11,657 nucleotides of DNA from an uncultured Bacillota bacterium (GTDB lineage: Bacteria > Bacillota > Dehalobacteriia > UBA4068), in contig CAKRYM010000028.1 of NCBI GenBank assembly GCA_934427095.1, forward strand, positions 1 to 11,657, in the 5' to 3' direction. Numbering within the stretch: position 1 is the first letter of the stretch; each line of letters begins with the position of its first letter. A program made the position numbers and the translations under genes. The notes below the pieces were generated by a model. The model saw only the letters and a list, made by a program, of their open reading frames with translations, was not told where the DNA came from and did no database searches. Below are positions 6,085 to 11,657 of this stretch, piece after piece.

Positions 6085-6687
6085 TTAACGGGAAATATAT
6101 ACATATTTTGTGGAATCGTTTTTCGGCTCCCAATCCACATCACAACCCAAAGTTTCCGCGATAAAGCGTACTGGCACCATGGTACGATTCCAGCCGCTAT
6201 TGATCACCGGCGCAGTATCCATCGTACGGGGTTCTCCGTTCACCAAATACTCGGTTTTGCCAACGTACATCTGAATAAAGGTGCTGCCTTGCTGAATGGA
6301 AACTTCCCGTGTGGTAGCATTCCACTGTACTTCTGCGCCCAGTTGTTCGCTAACAAAGCGCACCGGCACCAAAGTACGGTTATTCCCATCAATATAGGGA
6401 ACCACCAGGCTGTTTTCCTCATCAATGGGTAAATAAGCGTCATTCACTTCGGCCATAGAATTGCCAATGGTTAACGTTATGCTCATGGAATTCAAGCCGC
6501 TGACTTGCTGCTTTAAACTGGCAATTTTTTCTTCCAAAGCTGAGAACTGCTGCTCCACATAAGCGTCCACCCAACTTTGGGAAACCAAAGGGTCAGAAGC
6601 AGCCCCCCCTTTTGCACCAGCATCACTGGTAAAGAAACAACATAAAACCAGTATCAGCAAACTTGCCAGCAATCCTTTTTTACCCAT
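6085..6687 (-). CDS. Secreted stalk-domain (copper amine oxidase N-terminal-like) protein
   Basis: A 200-residue exported protein. A signal peptide (1-25; KK, hydrophobic core, AGA) would be cut near residue 25. Residues about 40-66 are a short coiled coil. Residues about 70-200 form the 'stalk' domain of the copper amine oxidase N-terminal family. It has two copies of the hallmark: RTLVPVRFVSEQLGAEVQW (104-122) and RTMVPVRFIAETLGCDVDW (168-186). These domains are common on clostridial surface proteins and carry no oxidase activity. No catalytic domain, SLH domain or sortase signal is seen, so the protein is probably released or held loosely in the wall. AGGAGTGG lies upstream of ATG 6687. 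It is the first gene of the LCP-tagA operon; a scaffold role in wall-polymer assembly is only an inference from position. Confidence 0.88.
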   Translation of the reverse strand: MGKKGLLASLLILVLCCFFTSDAGAKGGAASDPLVSQSWVDAYVEQQFSALEEKIASLKQQVSGLNSMSITLTIGNSMAEVNDAYLPIDEENSLVVPYIDGNNRTLVPVRFVSEQLGAEVQWNATTREVSIQQGSTFIQMYVGKTEYLVNGEPRTMDTAPVINSGWNRTMVPVRFIAETLGCDVDWEPKNDSTKYVYISR

Positions 6688-6712
6688 ATAATATAACCAC
6701 TCCTGTTTTCCC

Positions 6713-6726
6713 TCATAAATTTATGA
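6713..6726. promoter_or_regulatory. 14-bp perfect palindrome upstream of the envelope operon
   Basis: TCATAAATTTATGA reads the same on both strands and lies 26 bases before the start codon of the stalk-domain gene. It could be an operator for that operon. The stretch is AT-rich, so chance is not excluded. I found no convincing -35/-10 pair for this operon nearby. Confidence 0.3.
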
Positions 6727-6883
6727 TATATTCGACAAGAGCACACGGTTCCCTTTTAGCTTTTTGCCGCTATACCACTAATTCCTGCTGAAAAGACGAT
6801 TTTTCACAAAGGATTCAGAATCCCTTATCCATAAAAGAAAACAGGAAAGTTTTTGATTTAAAGATGCAAAGCAACGCCACTTG

Positions 6884-6892
6884 TGTTATACT
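6884..6892 (+). promoter_or_regulatory. Extended -10 promoter candidate for the UPF0182 gene
   Basis: TGTTATACT contains TG, one base, and TATACT, an extended -10 element of sigma-A type. The -35 position (ATGCAA at 6864-6869) is weak, as extended -10 promoters tolerate. The start would be near 6899, giving a leader of about 70 bases. The 280-base divergent gap 6688-6967 otherwise holds only the 14-bp palindrome and a small inverted repeat (6811-6823). Confidence 0.5.
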
Positions 6893-6967
6893 ATTGCCAA
6901 ATCTGTTTTTTTCGGGTACAAATGGAGAATTTTCAGAGCAAACCCAGCTTAAGAAAGGAGTTATTTT

Positions 6968-9823
6968 GTGAAAATACGTAAAAAATCAAAATGGATACTG
7001 GCAGGGGTCATCCTAGCCATCATCATCCTCTTTCTTTCCCTGGCGGAATTCTTTACCAATTTATTGTGGTTTAAAGAATTGGGCTATGTCAGCGTTTTTC
7101 TGAAAGAATTGGTCACCCAGTTAAAATTTGGTATTCCCGGCTTCTTGGTGATTGCTGTGGTATGCTATCTCTATCTGATGGCCATTAAAAAAAGTTATTA
7201 TAAAAAAATCACCTTGTATGACAAAACAGCGCCGGAGCAAAAACTCAACGGCAGCGCCATGCTGATCAGCGCCATCTTTGGCCTGTTAGCGGCTTTTGCT
7301 ATCTCTAATCGGCTTTGGTTCCAGCTTTTGCAATATGTAAACAGCTCTGATTTCGGCATTATTGATCCTATTTTCCAGCAGGATGTCAGCTTCTATATCT
7401 TTAAACTGGAATTTCTACAATCCATCAACAGCCTGCTGATTTATATTCTTTTAGGCTTCGCCGTAGTCAATGTGATCTACTACTTTATTCTTCTAGCCAA
7501 ACGGAAACCCATTGGCAGAGAGGAAGCCCGCACGGAATATGATGATCCCCGGCAGCAATTCCGGGAACAGTTCCGCAATGGCTTCGGCGCCATGGGCGAC
7601 TCGCCTTTTGGTAGCTTTGTCCAGGGCAGCCCCATTCATTTTGAAAAGAATTCCTTAAAAAGCCTGCTGTCTATTGCTGGTACGCAGCTCAAAGTTTTGG
7701 GCATTTTGCTCTTTTTGATGCTGACCATGCATTTCTTCCTAAAGCAGTATGCTTTGTTATACAACAGTTCCAATGGTATCGTTTATGGTGCAGGGTTCAC
7801 GGATATTCATATTTATCTTTGGACTTACCGCCTGCAAATGGCTCTTTCCCTGGGTGGCGCCATCCTCTTTGTGCTCAGCCTCAACCAAGGTAAGCTAAAA
7901 CGGATTCTGTTGATTCCCGCGGCTATGATCGGCCTTTCCGTGTTGAGTTTTGTTGTTGCCGCTCTCACCCAAAATCTGATTGTGGAGCCCGATGAAATCA
8001 ACAAGGAGTCGGCTTATCTCCAAAGCAATATTGAGTTTACCCGCTATGCCTATGACTTGCAAGATATTCAAACAGAGACCTACGATGTGAATTATGATTT
8101 AACCGTAGACAATATTCTCAATAATGAGGAAACCATCGCCAATATTCGTATTAATGACTATGAGCCAGCGCTGAAGTATTATAACCAAACCCAAAGCATT
8201 CGTTTGTATTATAACTTCAACGATGTGGACGTGGACCGTTACTATATTAATGGGGATTACACCCAGACTTTCTTTTCCGCCCGCGAATTGGACGAATCCA
8301 CCATTTCCGATTCCTGGCTTAACAGCCATATCAAGTACACCCATGGCTATGGCGTGACCCTTTCCCGCGTGGACAAGGTGACGGAAAGCGGTCAGCCGGA
8401 TATGTTGATCGACGGCATTCCTCCCGTCTCTCAAGTGGAAGAGATTTCTTTCGAATATCCGGAAATTTATTTTGGTGAAGATACGGAAAACTATATTATC
8501 GTTGGCACAAACGAACAGGAATTTGACTATCCTTCCGGGGATAACAATGTCTACACCCATTATTCTGGTAGTGCTGGTATTCCGTTAACGTTGTTGAATC
8601 GTATCCTCTTCTCTATCCGCTTAAACGATTTGCAGTTACTGGTCTCTACCAATGTCAACGCAGATTCCCGCATTATCTTTAACCGCGAGATCAAAAACCG
8701 TGTAGAAACCATCGCCCCGTTCTTAAGCTATGACGACGATCCCTATATCGTGGCGGCAGACGGTAAACTATATTGGATCTTTGACGCTTATACCACCAGT
8801 TCCTATTACCCCTATTCTGAGCCTTTTGCCGGCTATGGCACCAACTATATCCGCAACTCCGTAAAAGTGGTAGTAGATGCTTACAATGGCAGTGTGGATT
8901 TCTATATCGTTGATCCTGATGATCCCATTGCCATCACCCTGCAAAAAATTTATCCTGAGCTGTTCAAAAACTTAGAGGAAATGCCAGAATCTCTTCAGGC
9001 TCATCTCCGCTATCCGCAGAACATGTTCACCATTCAGGCTAGCGTCTATGCCAAATATCATATGACGGATGTGGTCACCTTCTACCAAAACGAAGACCGT
9101 TGGGATATTGCCAATGAAATTTATGGCACCACGGAAACGCCCATGACCGCCACCTATTATATTATGACCATGCCTGGGGAAAGTCGGGCGGAGTTCATTC
9201 TCTCGATTCCCTATACGCCTAGCGGCAAAGATAACCTAACCGCTATCCTGATCGCCAGAAACGATGGGGATAAATATGGCGAGCTGATGCTTTATCAGAT
9301 GCCTAAAGATACCGTGACTTATGGACCTGCCCAGGTAGAAGCCCTGATCAATCAGGATACGGTCATCGCACAGGACTTCACCCTTTGGAGCAGCGCTGGT
9401 TCCACCTATACCCGGGGCAATATGTTCGTTATCCTCATTGACGGCAGTCTCATGTACGTGGAGCCAATTTACCTGGAAAGCGCCAGCTCCTCCATTCCTG
9501 AAGTCAAGCGAGTAACCATTTACTACAACGAAAAGATTGCTTATGAGGATACGTTAGCGGAAGCGTTGGATTCCATGTTTGGTCAAGGAGCTAGCGCCGT
9601 CCTAGACGAAACCTCGCCCACAGGGGAAAATGAAACAACAACAGAAACGGAAGATCAGCCGGACGAACCGGAAGTCAACCTCCCCGTGGAGCAGGATTTA
9701 GCCGCTTTAGCCAATCAGGCCTTTGAAAATGCGATCAATGCCCAACAACAAGGGGATTGGGCCGCTTACGGTGAATACTTGGATGAGCTCCAAGGCTATC
9801 TGGAACAAATGGTGGCAGAATAA
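6968..9823 (+). CDS. UPF0182 (COG1615) family membrane protein
   Basis: A 951-residue protein of a widespread but uncharacterised family found in clostridia, actinobacteria and cyanobacteria. Seven membrane helices lie at about 9-28, 55-74, 96-115, 152-176, 240-257, 287-305 and 312-332. They are followed by a large extracytoplasmic domain. Family hallmarks are PDEINKESAYLQSNIEFTR (341-359), the segment from VGTNEQEFDYPSGDNN (512) onward, and a strongly conserved stretch from YGTNYIRNSVK (about 623) to LRYPQNMF (about 687). The usual acidic, Thr/Glu-rich linker (about 880-908) leads into a short C-terminal helical segment (909-951). GTG 6968 is chosen because AAAGGAG lies 7 bases upstream; length is typical. 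An aminotransferase gene follows after 59 bases with no terminator, so read-through is likely. Molecular function is unknown. Confidence 0.93.
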   Translation: MKIRKKSKWILAGVILAIIILFLSLAEFFTNLLWFKELGYVSVFLKELVTQLKFGIPGFLVIAVVCYLYLMAIKKSYYKKITLYDKTAPEQKLNGSAMLISAIFGLLAAFAISNRLWFQLLQYVNSSDFGIIDPIFQQDVSFYIFKLEFLQSINSLLIYILLGFAVVNVIYYFILLAKRKPIGREEARTEYDDPRQQFREQFRNGFGAMGDSPFGSFVQGSPIHFEKNSLKSLLSIAGTQLKVLGILLFLMLTMHFFLKQYALLYNSSNGIVYGAGFTDIHIYLWTYRLQMALSLGGAILFVLSLNQGKLKRILLIPAAMIGLSVLSFVVAALTQNLIVEPDEINKESAYLQSNIEFTRYAYDLQDIQTETYDVNYDLTVDNILNNEETIANIRINDYEPALKYYNQTQSIRLYYNFNDVDVDRYYINGDYTQTFFSARELDESTISDSWLNSHIKYTHGYGVTLSRVDKVTESGQPDMLIDGIPPVSQVEEISFEYPEIYFGEDTENYIIVGTNEQEFDYPSGDNNVYTHYSGSAGIPLTLLNRILFSIRLNDLQLLVSTNVNADSRIIFNREIKNRVETIAPFLSYDDDPYIVAADGKLYWIFDAYTTSSYYPYSEPFAGYGTNYIRNSVKVVVDAYNGSVDFYIVDPDDPIAITLQKIYPELFKNLEEMPESLQAHLRYPQNMFTIQASVYAKYHMTDVVTFYQNEDRWDIANEIYGTTETPMTATYYIMTMPGESRAEFILSIPYTPSGKDNLTAILIARNDGDKYGELMLYQMPKDTVTYGPAQVEALINQDTVIAQDFTLWSSAGSTYTRGNMFVILIDGSLMYVEPIYLESASSSIPEVKRVTIYYNEKIAYEDTLAEALDSMFGQGASAVLDETSPTGENETTTETEDQPDEPEVNLPVEQDLAALANQAFENAINAQQQGDWAAYGEYLDELQGYLEQMVAE

Positions 9824-9882
9824 ACACGCTAACCAAGAATTGGTGTATGAGCAACATTATTTTATATAGAGGAAGTGTTTTT

Positions 9883-11073
9883 ATGGAAAGACGTTATGCT
9901 GAACGGATAAACCGGGTGCAAGCCAGCGCCATCCGGCAAATCATGAAATTTATGGCTGACCCGGAGGTTATTTCCTTGGGCGGCGGCAATCCCGCCCCGG
10001 AAAGCTTTCCCGTCCAGGTCATTATGGAAATCGCCCAGGATTTACTGGAAAAAGCCCCGGGAAAAATCCTCCAATATGGCGTAACCATGGGCTATGACCA
10101 ATTGCGCCAGGCTTATCTGGAGCATATGGTGTTGCCCAAAGGCGTCAAGGCTGATTTGGACAATATTCTGTGCGTCACCGGCAGCACCCAGGGCATTTCC
10201 CTGGCTCTAGAGCTGTTCTTGGACAAAGGAGACAAAGTTCTGGTGGAAAACCCCACCTTTTTGGGTACCACCAATGTTATGCGCAAATTGGGTGCAGAAT
10301 TGATTCCCGTGGAAATGGATGAAGGCGGGGTTATCTTAGCGGATTTGGAAGAAAAAATCCGGCTCCATCAACCTAAGCTCCTGTATATCATTCCCAATTT
10401 CCAAAACCCCACCGGCCGTACCCTGGCCAAAGATCGCCGGCAGCGTATTGCCCAGTTAGCAGAGGAATACAACGTCATTGTGCTGGAAGACGATCCCTAC
10501 GGGGATGTCAGAATGCGCGGAGAAACTTTACCGCCCATCAAATCCTTTGATGAAGCAGGTAATGTTATCATGATGAACAGCTTTTCCAAGATTATCTCCC
10601 CCGGTATGCGTGTGGGCGCAGTTACTGCCGCGGCGGATATTATTGGTAAAATGGAAGTGCTGAAACAAGGGGCTGACGTAAATACCGCCAATTTGAATCA
10701 GGCCATTTGCGCGGAATTCCTCAACCGAGGCTTGTTACCTGAGCATTTGCAATTCATCTCCAATATTTACCGGGAACGGCTGGATACCATGCTGCATGGC
10801 TTGGAAACCTATTTCCCCCAAAATACCCAATTCACCCGGCCGGACGGCGGCCTCTTTGTCTGGGTAAAAATTCCGGGGATTGCCAACACCACAGACTTGC
10901 TGACCGAATCCATTACCCGGCATAAAGTGGCCTTTGTCCCTGGTTCTCCTTTCTGCGTCAACCCCGCAGACGGCATGGATTGTCTCCGGCTGAACTTCTC
11001 CATGTGCGACCCGCAAAAGATCGACACAGCTTTACAGCGATTAGGCTCTTTGGTCCAGGAAAAAATGGCGTAA
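9883..11073 (+). CDS. PLP-dependent aminotransferase, class I/II (MocR/LysN-like)
   Basis: A 396-residue fold-type I aminotransferase acting in the cytoplasm on an amino acid and a 2-oxo acid. GGGNPAPESFP (33-43) is the N-terminal signature of the 2-aminoadipate/aromatic (LysN, KAT II, MocR-domain) group. Other features are GSTQGI (100-105), the PNFQNPTG loop (171-178; N175 contacts PLP), EDDPYGD (202-208) and SFSK (233-236) with Schiff-base lysine K236. GMRVG (241-245) contributes to phosphate binding, and RLNFS places R369 to bind the substrate carboxylate. There is no N-terminal GntR domain, so this is the free enzyme and not a MocR regulator. ATG 9883 is favoured by GAGGAAGTG upstream and by family length; ATG 9847 lacks a ribosome site. 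A strong terminator follows. Substrate (aminoadipate, aromatic or branched-chain amino acids) is undetermined. Confidence 0.92.
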   Translation: MERRYAERINRVQASAIRQIMKFMADPEVISLGGGNPAPESFPVQVIMEIAQDLLEKAPGKILQYGVTMGYDQLRQAYLEHMVLPKGVKADLDNILCVTGSTQGISLALELFLDKGDKVLVENPTFLGTTNVMRKLGAELIPVEMDEGGVILADLEEKIRLHQPKLLYIIPNFQNPTGRTLAKDRRQRIAQLAEEYNVIVLEDDPYGDVRMRGETLPPIKSFDEAGNVIMMNSFSKIISPGMRVGAVTAAADIIGKMEVLKQGADVNTANLNQAICAEFLNRGLLPEHLQFISNIYRERLDTMLHGLETYFPQNTQFTRPDGGLFVWVKIPGIANTTDLLTESITRHKVAFVPGSPFCVNPADGMDCLRLNFSMCDPQKIDTALQRLGSLVQEKMA

Positions 11074-11080
11074 CTTATCC

Positions 11081-11119
11081 AAAGCCTCCTACCAGTAAAA
11101 GCGGTAGGAGGCTTTTCTC
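11081..11119 (+). terminator. Intrinsic terminator after the aminotransferase
   Basis: AAAGCCTCCTACC (11081-11093) pairs perfectly with GGTAGGAGGCTTT (11103-11115) and is followed by TCTCT, making a TTTTCTCT tract. It starts 7 bases after the stop codon. Confidence 0.93.
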
Positions 11120-11387
11120 TAATCAAAAAAAGAAAGACAGGCAAAGGCTACTCCTCATAAGGACAACGTAAAGGTAACCCGAGAATGACCGATTGAAAGA
11201 AGCCTTGGATCCTAGGCCTAAAACAAACATGAGAAAATAGCCGCAAGCAAAAAAAATGGCTCGCGGTTATTTTCAAGTCCAAGATTTAATGCGTAGAAAT
11301 GGCCACTGAACTGACGCAAGACCGTGTAAATTCCAATTTTATCACAGATCTTGGATCAGATTAGTTTCCTCTCAAAACATTCTTTCA
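11120..11387. other. Intergenic stretch without a recognisable gene
   Basis: I see no convincing protein gene here. It holds a near-palindrome around GGATCC (11202-11217, 14 of 16 bases), the large hairpin described separately, and an 8-base inverted pair (TCCAAGAT 11278-11285 with ATCTTGGA 11348-11355). A short plus frame ending at TAG 11238-11240 (ENDRLKEALDPRPKTNMRK) looks protein-like but has no start or ribosome site; it could be a relic. Confidence 0.5.
11234..11273. terminator. Large AT-flanked hairpin, possible bidirectional terminator
   Basis: Arms 11234-11248 and 11259-11273 form a 15-base stem with one G-T wobble and one mismatch around an A-rich 10-base loop. Both outer ends are A/T runs (AAAATA and TATTTT), so it can act on either strand. 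No gene that needs it is obvious on the plus strand; it could end a minus-strand RNA starting near the tetR promoter. Confidence 0.45.
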
Positions 11388-11416
11388 TTGACAAACTATA
11401 TATTATATCATATAAT
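11388..11416 (+). promoter_or_regulatory. Perfect consensus sigma-A promoter of the tetR-type gene
   Basis: TTGACA (11388-11393), exactly 17 bases, then TATAAT (11411-11416). All twelve bases match the consensus. The start would be near 11423, about 21 bases before the ATG and inside the operator-like repeat. So strong a promoter before a repressor gene implies tight repression. Confidence 0.92.
11402..11410 (-). promoter_or_regulatory. Possible divergent extended -10 on the minus strand
   Basis: Because the promoter core is palindromic, the minus strand reads TGATATAAT here: TG, one base, TATAAT. No -35 is visible. It could start a minus RNA near 11396 that runs to the hairpin at 11273-11234. 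Confidence 0.25.
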
Positions 11417-11429
11417 GAACAATGTTCAT
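11402..11429. promoter_or_regulatory. Two adjoining 15-bp inverted repeats over the tetR promoter
   Basis: Repeat one is ATTATAT-C-ATATAAT (11402-11416), covering the spacer and -10. Repeat two is ATGAACA-A-TGTTCAT (11415-11429), covering the end of the -10 and the predicted start. Both are perfect 7-1-7 repeats; they share two bases and have centres 13 bases apart. Repeat two has the typical look and position of a TetR-family operator, which suggests self-repression. Confidence 0.7.
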
Positions 11430-11443
11430 GTTGAGGTGATTGG

Positions 11444-11657
11444 ATGAATAATGTCGTAACATCGAAAGAGGAAATTTTAAAAACTAGTCGGGAGCTGATC
11501 CAACAGCAGGGCTGGTCAGCGGTTAATATTCGCTCTGTTGCAGCCGCCTGTGGTGTGTCTGTGGGGTCTATCTACAACTACTTTGATTCCAAAGCAACGC
11601 TGGTAGGGGCCACGGTAGAAAGTGTCTGGTGTGAGATTTTTGACCGTCCGCATGATG
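11444..11657 (+). CDS. TetR-family transcriptional regulator, N-terminal part (cut by window end)
   Basis: The first 71 residues of a TetR-type repressor. Residues about 8-53 form the DNA-binding domain. The helix-turn-helix (about 28-47) runs from NIRSVAAACGVSVGSIYNYF, with the family-typical G-S-I-Y-N-Y-F-x-S-K end of the recognition helix. GAGGTGAT lies upstream of ATG 11444. The ligand-binding part lies beyond the window, so the inducer and target genes are unknown. Genes downstream are the most likely targets besides its own promoter. Confidence 0.92.
   Translation, partial: MNNVVTSKEEILKTSRELIQQQGWSAVNIRSVAAACGVSVGSIYNYFDSKATLVGATVESVWCEIFDRPHD

Noticed and set aside
6811..6823. GGATTC-A-GAATCC inverted repeat in the divergent gap
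   Set aside because: It is short, not placed on a recognisable promoter element, and expected now and then by chance.
6914..6973. A roughly 19-codon frame (MENFQSKPSLRKELFCENT) overlapping the UPF0182 start
   Set aside because: There is no ribosome site and the peptide has no features; it probably exists by chance.
9847..9882. ATG 9847 as aminotransferase start
   Set aside because: No Shine-Dalgarno precedes it, whereas ATG 9883 has GAGGAAGTG; family members begin near the latter.
9824..9882. Small ACCAA-GAA-TTGGT inverted repeat between UPF0182 and the aminotransferase gene
   Set aside because: The stem is weak and no T-run follows, so it is not a terminator; the two genes may share a transcript.

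Overview
The window comes from an endospore-forming Firmicute, probably of class Clostridia or Negativicutes. Three genes support this: a ylbJ-type sporulation membrane protein gene, the spore germination protease gene gpr, and an alpha/beta-type small acid-soluble spore protein (SASP) gene. Shine-Dalgarno sites are strong, and genes are tightly packed with intrinsic terminators between units. Genus and species cannot be resolved from this sequence. No CRISPR array, tRNA, rRNA or insertion sequence is visible.

Layout. (1) 38-1159 (+) is ylbJ. It meets, tail to tail with no gap, a compact minus-strand operon read from about 2401 down to 1160. That operon holds a 56-residue two-CxxC protein resembling YlaI/DUF2197, then rsmD (16S rRNA methyltransferase), then a coiled-coil protein of unknown function. 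Its intrinsic terminator lies inside the 3' end of ylbJ. (2) 2531-3932 (+) holds gpr and then a SASP gene, so the protease sits directly upstream of a gene for its class of substrate. The SASP gene has its own sigma-G-type promoter and probably a stem-loop at the very 5' end of its mRNA. A bidirectional terminator follows. (3) 6687 down to 4016 (-) is a three-gene cell-envelope operon: a secreted stalk-domain (copper amine oxidase N-terminal-like) protein, an LCP-family wall glycopolymer transferase with a Pro/Asp-rich repeat tail, and a TagA/WecG-family glycosyltransferase. (4) 6968-11073 (+) holds a 951-residue UPF0182 membrane protein and a PLP-dependent aminotransferase, closed by a strong terminator. 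(5) 11117-11443 holds no convincing protein gene. It contains a large hairpin and then a perfect consensus sigma-A promoter overlaid by two 15-bp inverted repeats, just before a TetR-family regulator cut off by the window end.

How the parts work together. Units 1 and 2 serve sporulation and germination (YlbJ, GPR, SASP) alongside housekeeping ribosome modification (RsmD). In unit 3 TagA would add the second sugar of a lipid-linked linkage unit and the LCP enzyme would attach the finished polymer to peptidoglycan. UPF0182 and the aminotransferase may share a transcript, but no functional link is visible.

I see no clear new multi-gene system. The observations most worth checking are the DUF2197-like gene, the SASP promoter with its 5' stem-loop, the terminator inside ylbJ, and the double inverted repeat at the tetR promoter with a possible divergent RNA.
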